Below, one piece after another: positions 39,026-50,770 of a stretch of DNA of 64,000 bases. Source of the stretch: Otis tarda (taxonomy: Eukaryota; Chordata; Aves; Otidiformes; Otididae). The position numbers and the translations under genes are program-made. The stretch spans positions 46,285,963-46,349,962 of the forward strand of contig CM048554.1 of the NCBI GenBank assembly GCA_026413225.1. The letters run 5' to 3'. The notes under the pieces are model-generated. The model was not told the DNA's origin and did no database searches. It saw nothing but the letters and a program-made list of their open reading frames with translations. Position 1 is the first letter of the stretch, and each line of letters opens with the position of its first letter.

Positions 39026-42000
39026 GTAGGAGGATCCTTTATTTTCCCGCTGTCCGGTCCCCGTGTGTCCCGTCCAGTGTGTCCCGCCCCTTGTCCCGAC
39101 GGTTCGTAGCTGTAGCCGCCGGCCGACATCGCCTGTGCGCCTTTAAAACCGCGGCCCCGAATTGGGGAGCTGGGGTGTGGAGGTTGTGTGGAGGGAGCGG
39201 GCTCCGCGGGCGGGGAGCGGCCGCGGTCCGGCAGCCCGGGGTCCCGGGCAGGTGCTGTCGGAATCCGACTCCCCTTCTCCGTGAGGTTGCTGCCGTCCGT
39301 GCGGGATCTTGGAGCTCTCATTCCACATCCCCCCTCCCCACTTTTGAGGAGCCATGGGACTCCTTACCCACGTAAAGAAGTTCAAACGCTCGGAAAATCA
39401 TATTGGGCCTTACAGTTGTGTGGAAAAAAGGGAAATAAAACCCTGAAAAAATGCAATTCCCTTCTCTTTTCCTTTGCAAAAAGCCCAATCCTGTATGTAC
39501 TCTTGTGAGTGTTCGTACAGGTCTTTCTGCTGGAGCAGATCGGGTGCCTGTTAGGGTTCTGCTCTTCCCAAATCTTGTATGTGGGAGCTGCCTTACCCCC
39601 GATCTTTTTCGCATCTCATGTTCTCTGTGTGGGGAGCACAGGAGATGGTTGGGCTGAGCATTAAGCTTTTGCACATGCATCATGTAAGCACCCCAGCGTA
39701 CGAATGTCACAGCTGTTTATACATTTCCTGTAGACAAAACGTGTTAGCACACTAAACATTGCAAAACAGTTGCAGAAACCAGGATGTGACGGGTGTAAGG
39801 CTACATCCCGAGCCATACTAGTAAGAACAACGCCTTTGTCATCTTCTTTGTGACCTCAGCTTAGGGTTACATCGATGCGACTGCTGACTTAAGTATTGTT
39901 GTGCTCTCTCTCTCCTGTTCCCTAGAGAACAGAATCAAGACCACTCTGGTAGGGTTTCTCCTGTAAATAAGACTGACTTACAAAGAAAGAAGTAAACATT
40001 TCCTGTATTTGCTAGCTTCCTTCTTTTAAAGCAGATGGGATATTCAACAAAAAGTTTTCAGCTTCTGCTCTGCTAGAGGGGCCCTACAGTGAAATCCCAG
40101 CCTTGTCATTATGAAATCATCATCTTTTACCATAGAGTTAATTGGAATGTGATATATTATATGTTAGTAGCCAAATTAATTCCTTGGAAAGTATTTTCAT
40201 AGTTTCCATTAGCTTAATGGAAAACTGCACCTATATTTCTGATTGTAGTTGAGCCAAAGAATTAGTTGTATGAACAAAATAAAGCAGATAGAGATTGAGA
40301 AGCTGTTTACTCCTGCTTAGATTCAGATATGTCAAAAGTTGTTCTTATAAGTAAGGCTTTATAATTGGAAGAACCTAAGCTTTGCAAAGTTATTTCAAAG
40401 GATGGATCCTCTGGGTGATCTTTTTCTAAGGCAGCAAATGGCTTAGATACTCCCGCTACACAGGGGAATATAGATGCAACACCACTGTAGCATTAACGAC
40501 ATCGGTCATATCTTGGTTCGCATCTTCATGGTGTGGCAGTCAACAACAATTTTTCTCCTACTGAAAGAGTTCAACTTGCAGAGGAACAAAGCAAGTCAAT
40601 AAGTAATTTTTCTTTCATAGTGCCTTTGTCTTCAAGCATGTGTGTGTATTACATACATACGTAATTCTACTCTTCTGAATGATTGTATAGTGTCTACAAA
40701 GTGTTTGAAGGATAAGGTCTCAAATACTTCTAAGGGACAGTGTAGCCAAGCACTTCAGAGGGCAGTGAATGGTGCTTTTAAAACCAGAAGGACCACTACC
40801 AATGGTAGGGTGAGTTTCTTCAGTACTGGTTGTCGTACTCTGTGGAATTGCAACAAAAAAAAAAGAAAAAGAGAAGGAACCATAAAAGTGGTGGCTGAAC
40901 AGTTTCTTGCAAAAGTCTGCTGCATATAAACACTGATAAAGGCTGATTAGTTTCACGTGTGACTTAACCCATGTCCTGTCACTGCATGGGAACTGACAGC
41001 AATTTAATGGCAAACACATGGAGAACAGATGCAAATGTGTTCCTTTCTGTCCACAGCTGGTCATCTGCTGAGGTGGCCTTGTTCTCTTACCGGAGCCACT
41101 CCTTTCTTTATTGCATATGCTGCATCATGACTGAAAAGCTTGTTACATCTGAAAAAAAAAAAGGTGTGAGCTACAGTTGCTTTTAAGTGAGTGATCCAGT
41201 TCAGTTACAACTACTTACACATGCCATAGGAGTTGACCTAACATGTCCAGTTGTCATCTGACCTTCTTTCCCTTTATTTGTTTATCTTTCATTTTCTTTT
41301 CTTTGTACTTATTTCATTTAAAATTAGTTAGGTTTTCAAAACCTAAGTAGCTAAGTGGCTTATTTGAAAGTGACCACAGAAGTCACACAGGAGTGTCTGG
41401 AACTGCATCCTCTGGCAACACTGCCCATCTTAGGTGAGAAGGCTTTTAAAAATCTGGCCCCTAGTTCCAGATACATTTCAAAATTTGAAGCCAAATTCTG
41501 TCTTGTTTATTAACCAGGGTTCCTCATAAAAATAAATAAATTCTATCTTGGCATAATAATACAATTTTTTTTTTTTTTGTCAAGAGAAATTATGACATTA
41601 ATGCTGTATGCAAGTGAGTTTTGACTCACATTGCACTGTAATTACTAGTATGAAGACTTTACATTATTCTAAAAACACATTTTTAAAAATTTTAGAAATT
41701 AAAATTGAATGCACTTATCTAGAAGTCCTTAGGCTGTAGATTTCGGATGTAACCGACTACTCAGATCAGCATAAGTCACTGCTTAGAAGAGGTGAGATGT
41801 AACTCATGAAATTCAGCAACTTTAATATTTTTAGTCTCTCACATGCTTACTGATAAAAACCCCTGTCCTTTATTTGATGTTACCTATGGCTTGGGAACGT
41901 GCCATGCAGATAACTTCTGTGGCTGAACTGTGCTAACCGTCCACAGAACCGCTTTGGGCAGCTGTAGCAAAAACAGCTCTACTAGTGTCTCCACAACAGC

Positions 42001-45000
42001 TGGACATCATCTCTAGAAGTGAGGGGGTCACTGACTCCGTAATTTACAAAATCAGCCTCTTTAATGAGGTTTGCAGTGAGGGTAACTGCGGCTGCCAACT
42101 AATACCAGCTGTGTTTACTTTTCTTACATGAACACCTCTTCACCAGAGGAGGGTTTGAGTCCACTGAACTCTTCTCAGAAACTGTTACGTTGTTACGACA
42201 TTTCTTAGTGACCACAAAGGATGAACAGCCTATGGCTATTTCTGATCCTTTCGGGTAACACCCTTTGGAGGGCAACAGAGAATGCCATGAGTGAGCATTT
42301 TTAAGGAGAGAGGGATGTGGAATCTGACCTCTGAATTTCACAGATCTTACTGACACTGACAATATAATTCCCTGATTTGCAGAGGGATTGCCTTCCCCAG
42401 GTCCGTTCTCAGGATGAGGGATGAGTTATTAATTTTTTTTCATGTTAAGATTTTGTTCTCTTCCCTGCCTTGGCACGTTTCACTTACCAGAGCTAGAGAT
42501 TTGCTTCAGATTTGCACAGTTTAGGAGCAGACAGCAGGGACACCTGTCTCCCCTTCTGTTGCTTCTGGCAATTTCAAGTCATCTTTGCTCTCCTCTGAAC
42601 TGTGCCAACAGATGCATGCTGCGAGTCTCTGATCAGGGACCCGTCCATAAACTGATCGTAAGCATCATCTCTTGGGGAGAGCTTCTCAAGCCTGTAATAG
42701 GAAGTCATTTGGAGCTGCTCGACTTAACTGCCAGCACAGTTCTATCCGCTTGCCTTTCAACTATTTTTCTAACGCTAAATACGAGTAGCTTGTTAGCACA
42801 AGGGAGAGACTGTTGCCCCTTTCCCACTTACTAGTCATGATTAAATTTATATTGAAAGAATCACTCAGTTATCAAGCCTATATGATTGATATGTTCTTAA
42901 GCAAAAGCAAATAAACACAGTAACTTCTCCAAACAGCATCTCTCAACAGATGCCAGTGGGCTTTTTTTCCATCTCTGCAAAACATCAGCTTAAAAAGTAG
43001 CATTTGAATTTTAGACAGACAAAAATTATTATTCCTGTATGGTGGTGGAATTTCAGAACACCCAAATGCTCACATCCAACATCTGTTCAAAAAAAAAACA
43101 ACAAAATTTCTTTCGTGGATAAGATCTAACCTGAACACCGCATTTTTGCTAAGTTAAAACAGTAGGCTGAAGGTAAAGGATAGAACTGCAGACCTAAGCT
43201 AAAAACATGGATGTGGATTTTTCTAATGAATTTACAAGCTTTTTGTAAAATAGAGATAACACACAGAACAGACATGTGTCACTGCCTGGCCATAGGAGAA
43301 CCTTAGCGAACTCACCAGGGCTAGGTGCCACTTGTGTTCAAACCATATAGAAAAGATGCTGAGGACCTCAGGGCTCGAGATGTCCATATCTAGGTATCCC
43401 CCGAGAGCTGTGGAAGGCATTTGCCCCTTCCCTGGGGAGTGCTGGGTCATTACAGCCTCCTACATAAGGCATGGGAGTTTAATGCATCAAGATACATTAT
43501 TGCTACCAAAGCAGGGACAGAATGGAAAAAAGCCAGCGAGGTTTTTAATGCAGAGAAACCAGCTGTTCTGTGGCCCTTACTCTACAGTTTGTAGTGAGAC
43601 TAAAACCCTGTTGATTTCAAAAGGATTAAAAAAAAAAAAACAAAAAACCTTTGCTGAAATGTCTAGGAGTCTTCCTGAGCTGGAATTTGATCATTCTGGC
43701 TTCTGCTTGGACGTTTTTCACGTTTAATGTGCTTTACATGGAAATAAGCTTTAGCGACAATTTACCAAATCAGTGCTGACAGACTTTAATCCTGTCATAT
43801 ACCGTCTTTAATCATATCATCTGTTTTCCTCATGTGTCCTGTTGATGTGTATGTTTTATTTACAAGCTTAATAGATAATAGTGCCACTAACGAATATTTT
43901 GGCTCAATTTCAACCAACTCACCAGGGGATGTTGCAGATATACAAATTGGCACGCTGGGGCAAAGAATAATGCTAAGTTGAAATATTCTAAGACACTCAC
44001 AATATTATTTTTTTAGTAATAACAAACTAGTCTTGTTAGTGACTGAAAAAATAATTTCTGAAGTGGTTTAACTCATTGTACATAAAATAGCTTACTCTGA
44101 AAGGAAGTTATCAAATGGAACAGAAAATTGAACAGTGATGGGATTACAGTAGAAAGGATGCTCATAAAGGCTTGATTTTCAGTTTATGGACAAAAGACTC
44201 ATTAGAGCAATTTTGAAAGACTGTTAAGTACCAAGAGGCTTAACATTTTAGGAGAAAAACCCTCTTTCATGAGCTTAGGTCAGAGACAATGAACAGTAAG
44301 TTTGAGCAGAAATAGTCTGTGACTGAACAAAAATTAGGACTTAGTATTAGTATTAGGACTTAGTATTTTCTCTCATTATTTATAATTTCTTGGGGGAATC
44401 TTCAAGGAAACACTTCATGAGTTTGTTTTTAATTTTCCTTCTCCTTTTTGAATACCAGGTATTTTAAAACTGAACTGATGGGGGAAAAAAAAAAAAACAA
44501 CTAAAAACTGTGATGGAAGTTTATAAAATGGGTACTACTTTTTACTAAATAAAGATTATGATTTACTTATATAGTTATAGAATTTTAATAGGGCATTATT
44601 CCAGGAATAGGCAATAAAAGGCAGTCTGTCCTGTCAATATGCAGTACATATTTTAAGAATTGATTACAAATTATACAGTAACTTTAGTCATCTGAGTGCA
44701 TGCATTTTATTTGGCTTTAACTTCATACTCAGTTAAGTTCTCTTGACAACTGTTACATTTGCTTTCCTTATTAGATGTTATTTATCCATTAACAAAGTTA
44801 GTTATAAAGATAAGTCACTACAAGGAGAGGGAGACTTGATCTAAAAGCGGAAACATAGTATATAGCATTCTAGATTTCCCAACAGGCCAGAGGTTTCCAT
44901 TCTTCTCACCAAAGCACTTACTTTTACATGATTCACCAGTACTGCCGAAATACATCTACACAGGCAAAAAGGAGTGACAAGACAGAATTGAAAAAGGTTT

Positions 45001-48000
45001 CACTGGTGGCTAAGGAGTAAGGAGAGGAAAATAAAAAATAAGGGACACTCTTCTTCCTTATCTTCTCCCTAGCCAGGATGCGTATAATTTATGAGAAGGA
45101 AGGAGAAATGTAGAGTGGAGAAGTGGAAGTGCAGTATGTAATGGAGCGGCAGTAATGCGTCTCCCACTATCTTGATCTTGCTTTGTCATTTTTGTATCAG
45201 TGATGTTCGTTAGCGCTCTTCAAGTTCATTCTACAATAAAAGGCTTCTTCAGTCCTTCCTGCTGAAGTATAGCTGATTTATGATATCTCTTGTGCTGGGA
45301 ACTGCCAGAGTCAAACAACAGATTGATTACATTTCATGGATTTTCACTTGCACAACTATTCCCCAAAGTTATACCGGACCACTGAATCAATGTTGATTCA
45401 TAAAGAAGACTTCTACTGAATCACAGCGATTAGGACCTAACTTTCTTAAAGCTCAACTCAGAGATAACCTGCCTGGTTATGGAGGAATCACATTTCCAGC
45501 ATCATCAGGAGGGCATCAGGAGGAAACAATGAGTGAAAAAGCTTTAAATTATATAGTTACTAATTGCTTTTTCATTTAAATGCTCCATGTCATAGGATAC
45601 AGGCATTACCACAGAAATCTCACAAAATGTAATGAAACAGCGTCTGTTGGAATTGTTGAATATTCCTGGCTGCAACTTTCTATGCAGATGCAAGTTTCCT
45701 TTTAACCATTACATGAGATCTCAACTAGCCAACATATAGGTACATTCAGACTTTACCGGTGTGTCCATTACCATGATCTTGCTATTTGACTGATTTTACT
45801 AGGGAGAGTCTTAGGTATTTCCTCATCATATGTAAAAAGGATTTAAGAGAACTTATCCATTAACATTTCTTTCTTGACTTTTTTTTTTTCAGCATAAAGA
45901 ACGATAACCCACATTTGTACAATAACTTTCGTATATTCCGTACATGACTTTTGTTTAGAAGACATTATGATCTGAGCATTTTTAAAAAGAAATTAAATTG
46001 CATCTGAGGTAGTTATCACTCACTGTCATTATTAAAAGAAGCACTATTATTTTGAAAAGCTTTAAGAGAACATATAATTCTTAAAAGCAAGTTATTTTTG
46101 AAATTCACAGGTCTTTCCATCAAAAGGTGCTAACAAGAGCAAAGTGTTTTAGAAGCCCTTTATGGGGAAAGGCCACTTGCTTACAAGAACTTTCGCTGTT
46201 ATTCATGAAACAAAAAAAACAAGGTCTGCTTTTATTTGAATAACTATTTCAGTAAGTAATTAATTTATGTTCATTTAAATTTGCTGTGGCTGGAATTACA
46301 GTGTACCTTACAACTTTACATCTACTGACCGTTAACTGTTTCCTCCATTTTTTAGTATAAAATTAAAGTTGAATGAATGAATAAAATGAAATTAATAAAA
46401 AATAAATAAAACTTTAGTGTATGAAACTTCTATGAAAGTTAGTTTATAGAGTCTCTTAGTATAATTACAGCAGTTATGGAAGAATACTGTCTTTCTAACA
46501 GGCCGTTGTCTTAATAATAACAATAGATTTCAGAAATGGTACAAAGTTATGCAGATATGTTAGAGAAGCAGAAGTTTAGGTTTGAAATGACAGTTGCATT
46601 ATTACTTGCAAATCATTACATTTCTACAGACAGTACCTTGTTAGGATCCCTGCAGTAACGAAAAAGCTCTGGCTCTGTATAGGATTTTCAAACCCCCAAT
46701 CTCACGTCAGTTTGGTTTCAGACCTGTCGGTATGAGAAGGCATTGGTGATTGGCTTTTTCTTTGCTCAAACTGTTGGTGAAAAAAGATAAACAAAAAAAG
46801 AAAGAGGGACGTATTAGCTCCCATTCTCTTCTGTATTAAATAAGTGAGCACAGTCTGAATTCTTAAGAAAAGGGTTCTTTTCAGATGCGAGATTTGAGAC
46901 TACATGCACAACAATTATTAAATAATCTTAGAGCAACATTTTCATCTTCCCTTTCTATCTTCCTTGGTTTCAAGTTGAGATAGTCTCAAGTCACATTCAT
47001 TGCACTGGGACTTGAAAATATTTAAGAACATACTGAAATCACCTTCCAGGATTTCTTTTCTTAAGAACATTATTTGTATTGGCAAGAAGATGATCTTGCC
47101 TATTACCCTGACATTTTTGTTGCAACGCAGTTTAGATGGAGTTACATTTAAAACAAAAGAAAAAAATTAGTAATGCAGAGCATAGCGGTAAATTGGAGGA
47201 CACAAGCTTATTACTTTGTGTACTCAATGACGAAAAGTGAAATACCATCTGTATTTAATGGCAATACCTATAAAGTTCTGAATATAGTTCAAGGTAAGCC
47301 CCTTTTTGGGATGCAAATCAGACAAACAGACTGGTTTATGTTGGTTCCCGAAGAGCCAATTTGCATGAATTATCCAATGCAAAAGCTGATTTCTGCCTAC
47401 TCCCTCTTCACTTCCATTTCAGTTTAGCAGTCTGGTTCATAAACAGCATTGCTCTTCATAACCAGGCAGTTCACTGACCCACAGACCTTGGCATTCTCAA
47501 GTAGATCAAGCTTCACAGATTTAAAACAAGTGAATAAAAAGAACAAAATCCTCAAAAACCCAAACAACAACAACAACAAAAACCAAACCAAAACACACCT
47601 GTGTTATAGATAATGTTACACATTGGCATCAGTGGCCTACTGTTTCCTGTAGGGTTCCAGTTTTTGTAGGCATATTTGCCCAATATTAGGACTAGTAGCA
47701 ATCTGTAATTTAAAGAAAATGGTTAGTGAATGAGTTCTCAGCAATGATCTGTTTAAACTCCTCACTAGATCCTCAGGTTAATTGCTGAAATCTGGTGCTA
47801 CATGCGTAGGATAAGAATTGTGTGGCTTTCTGTTTGTCGTTTGTGATGGTTTGAGTGTCAATTTGGTAATATCTGTGAACAAACCAAACATCCACTAAAG
47901 CTTTTGCACAGGACATAAATACTGTACTTTGTTTCTTTTGACAGGATAATTGAAGCTATCTGCATAGGCTGGTTCACTGCAGAGTGCATTGTGAGGTTCA

Positions 48001-48590
48001 TCGTCTCCAAAAACAAGTGTGAGTTTGTCAGAAGACCTCTCAACATCATTGATTTATTGGCAATTACTCCTTACTACATCTCTGTTCTAATGACAGTTTT
48101 CACAGGGGAAAATTCACAGCTTCAGAGGGCTGGAGTTACCTTGAGGGTCTTAAGAATGATGAGGATTTTCTGGGTGATTAAACTGGCTCGTCATTTCATT
48201 GGCCTTCAAACGCTTGGTCTGACTCTGAAGCGTTGTTACAGAGAGATGGTGATGCTACTTGTCTTTATCTGTGTTGCTATGGCAATTTTCAGTGCACTTT
48301 CCCAGCTTCTTGAAAATGGGCTGGACTTGGGAACAAAGAATAAGGATTATGCCAGCATTCCTGCTGCTTGTTGGTGGGTGATCATCTCGATGACCACGGT
48401 TGGTTATGGTGACATGTGTCCCATCACTGTACCAGGAAGGATTCTTGGAGGAATTTGTGTGGTTAGCGGCATCGTTTTATTAGCCTTGCCGATCACTTTC
48501 ATTTATCACAGCTTTGTGCAATGTTACCATGAGCTCAAGTTCCGATCTGCTAGGTACAGTAGAAGCCTCTCTGCTGAATTCTTAAATTGA
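38370..48590 (+). CDS. KCNG3: KCNG3, silent voltage-gated K+ channel subunit (join 38370-39025, 47945-48590)
   Basis: The complete two-exon coding region gives 433 residues, against about 436 in human Kv6.3/Kv10.1. Order: T1 tetramerisation domain (about 8-110, with VVLNVGGTRYSFSREVL near its start), a Gly/Ala/Pro-rich linker (128-150), S1 (167-190), S2 (220-240), S3 (251-270), S4 with spaced arginines (R286, R289, R292, K298, R301), S5 (317-340), pore loop with TVGYGD (370-375), S6 (383-410) and a short C-tail ending EFLN. NRS at 200-202 is a possible glycosylation site in the S1-S2 linker. S6 has ALPIT where Kv1-Kv4 channels carry PXP, as is usual in silent subunits. KCNG proteins do not form channels alone but join Kv2 subunits and change gating. 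Residue 377, after GYGDM, is Cys where I expect Tyr. Confidence 0.97.
38993..39025 (+). promoter_or_regulatory. KCNG3: Alternative 5' splice segment of KCNG3 exon 1 (33 nt)
   Basis: A second donor, GCAG followed by GTACAC at 38993, lies exactly 33 nt before the main donor. Its use leaves the frame intact: AG joins the G of exon 2 to give Arg, and the 11 residues YTAESVREPSG of the S1-S2 linker are lost. Human KCNG3 is known to produce two isoforms that differ by 11 residues, and this site would account for the same choice here. Use in this species is an inference. Confidence 0.65.
39026..47944 (+). other. KCNG3: KCNG3 intron 1
   Basis: This intron of 8919 bp starts GTAGGA and ends in a T-rich tract, TTTGTTTCTTTTGACAG. 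The first 300 bp belong to the CpG island and the rest is AT-rich. Open frames up to 131 codons (for example 42442-42834 and 43332-43727 on the plus strand) show no recognisable product. A 19-bp tandem duplication lies at 44333-44367. No mobile element was identified with confidence. Confidence 0.9.
44333..44367. repeat. Short tandem duplication, 19-bp period
   Basis: The 16-mer ATTAGGACTTAGTATT occurs perfectly at 44333-44348 and 44352-44367, giving a near two-copy tandem repeat of 19 bp in KCNG3 intron 1. It looks like recent replication slippage. Confidence 0.85.
47945..48590 (+). CDS. KCNG3: KCNG3 coding exon 2 (S2 to C-terminus)
   Basis: 646 nt including the TGA at 48588-48590. The acceptor is TTTTGACAG directly before GATAATTGAAG, and the first G completes Gly219 so the joined protein reads REPSG-IIEAICIGWF. 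The exon encodes the S2-S6 core. The predicted protein has no frameshift or premature stop. The first 15 or so codons precede the first ATG in the exon, so simple ORF calling starts too late, at 47991. Confidence 0.97.
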
Positions 48591-50770
48591 CCAAACTTGC
48601 ATTCTGTTGTAGTTACTTGCTAAGCTTTGTCTTAGAAGACAGTGGTGGAAGGTCCCTTCACGTGTCCTCCTTGACTTGATGGTCCTATGGAACAACATTT
48701 TTGCCACAGCCTGGAGAAACCCCGTCACCGTTCAGACAGGAAGGATGGCCATCTGCCTTGGGCACCTTGCAGGGAGAAGGAGCGATGCTTCAAATTTTAG
48801 AGAACAAAACTAACAAAAGAGGATTCAGAAGTCCTCAACCAGACCAGTTTGGTCTTCAGTTTGCCTTTCCACACAAAAGCAGAACAAAAAATGGGCTTTA
48901 TGTGGAGATCTGTCATTCCCATAATTAGATCCTATACAATTCTAAGCAACGTGTAGCAGAAGTTTGTCAAAGATTTCAATATCTAAATGCTCCACAGAGG
49001 CACTAGTAACTTCTTGCCTGAAGTATCTCCACTTTCAACTCAGATAACCAAATTACATACTGAAGGAGAGTATCTGCTACTTTTGAGCTTTGCAGCAGAG
49101 TAGAGCTGGTTCTGTAACTCAGGAAAGATGAAGAATATAGCTCTGTAGGGCAGAAAAATCTTGAGGCCTGATTCTGATCTTTGATGAAGCCCACAAATCT
49201 TCTGTAAAACCAGTGAAGTCAGTGGCATTGCTCTGAATTTGCTGATTCAAAAAAGTCCAAAAAGTGCACCTCTGAATGTTGTAGCAAGGAATTCCTTAGC
49301 CACAATTAATTTAATCTCTTGAACCAAGTTGTTAGTAGAAGCAAGTGTTGTACTTTATAAAGATCAGAATTAAGAAAATCAGGCATTGATGAATACATTT
49401 CCTGGTAGCTTAGTGGGGGAGCTGTCCAAATTTTATGTACATTCAGTTCAACTCCATCCACCTGAAGTTACATACCCATAAGCATAGACTTTCTTTCCCC
49501 CCCTCCCTTCCCCCTCCTCATTTAATTAAACATATATATCATAGTGAAAGTTGTCTAAGACAAATTATAAGATTCCATCACTTGAAACACTCTGGAGAAA
49601 GCATTGGAAAACAAGAGTAGCTGCTCCCTGTCAGATGAGACTCTTCATCATCTTTAAATTCTGCAATCTTTACTACTGGAAGGATACACTTCACTTCAAT
49701 GGAAGTTTTAAAAAAAACTGTAAAAAGCCCAGAGCATACCAAAGAAAGTAAAATACAGAGTTGTGGGTTGCACTTGGCAAAATGGTATATTCTCCAGTGT
49801 AACTAGAAAATGAAAATGAATCAAGTTAGGTTCTGAAATACTGTTTACTACACTTCTTGTGTAGTACTGCTTCATAGCATTGTTCAGTGTAATTCTGAAA
49901 GGCTGCTACGTAGAAATGTGCAATTAGATACTAAAACACATTAAGGTGCAGCTTTACAAATTTGAGTACCAACAAACATCAACAGGGAGCTTTCTTATTA
50001 ACATGGAAGTTCAGAGTCATCAGCATAGTTGAATTTGGTGCGCTTGCCTGAAAATACCGCATTTACTACTACTATGCCGTGGAAGCATCTTTTATATACA
50101 TATTTGTTAAAAGCTTTAGAAGTAAAACGAGTACCACCTAGAAAACACATCTCTGGAATTGCTCACTCAAATAAAAATACCACATTGGTCAGTAACCAGG
50201 ACATGTAAGGCTCTACTTTGAGACTTGAAAAATTCATTATCATTTTAAGTGGTCTTAGTCTTAAGTAGTCTTAAAGAATTACATTGCAAACACAGTTTTT
50301 CTGAAGACCTGAAAAGAATTTTAGTAGCCTTCTTACAGACAAGCTAGACTTTTTCTTCAATAGTTTTTCAAAACTACATCATTAAGTAATGTTACAGCCA
50401 TACCTTATGTTTCTTGCCACCGACGCGTTTTGGTGTTCAGAAGGTTCGCTCTGTAGTTCCCTGTACTACTATATTTATGCCTTTTATATCAGAATCATGT
50501 CGTTCGGAAACTGGCTCCAGCATTCCACAGAGAAGTGAATATGAGATAAGCAAAAATTTCTTTCTTAGGTGAGAATCACAACTGGTGTTAGTTAGTCAAG
50601 TTGTGACTTCAGAGACACTTAGATGTTTTACACTAGCAGAGATGCTGGCTCTGTATTCCTGCATGTGTACCTATATATATATATATCTCCTGCATATATT
50701 ATATATTATAGTCAGTCCAGATGGGCTTTTTTCTTCTCACAATAAATTGCCTCCTTGACAAAACTGAAAT
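48591..50770 (+). other. KCNG3: Probable KCNG3 3' UTR
   Basis: Non-coding sequence follows the stop codon directly. AATAAA hexamers lie at 50170-50175 and 50741-50746; later ones at 53591-53596 and 53782-53787 could serve a longer form, the last being followed by a GT-rich stretch. The end chosen is a guess between these. No other gene feature was seen in this interval. Confidence 0.45.
50672..50686. repeat. (TA)n microsatellite
   Basis: A run of TA dinucleotides is followed within 10 bases by a further ATATATTATATATTATA stretch, giving a locally AT-only block near the likely end of the KCNG3 transcript. Confidence 0.85.

Larger units (their letters stand above)
37640..39330. promoter_or_regulatory. 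KCNG3: CpG island, KCNG3 promoter and first exon
   Basis: A GC- and CpG-dense block spans the region upstream of, within and just downstream of KCNG3 exon 1. It has several G-rich and GC-box-like stretches and no TATA box. Long open frames on both strands are a by-product of its composition. The transcription start is not directly visible and most likely lies within the few hundred bases upstream of the start codon at 38370. Confidence 0.8.

Noticed and set aside
39079..39710. Open frames of about 100-130 codons just after KCNG3 exon 1
   Set aside because: They lie inside the intron at the border of the CpG island and overlap on both strands; the exon donor at 39026 is clear.
42442..42834. 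130-codon plus-strand frame in KCNG3 intron 1
   Set aside because: Leu/Ser-rich translation with no domain; lies in an intron, with nothing to suggest a nested gene.
47858..48049. Minus-strand frame over the start of KCNG3 exon 2
   Set aside because: Antisense shadow of a well-conserved coding exon.
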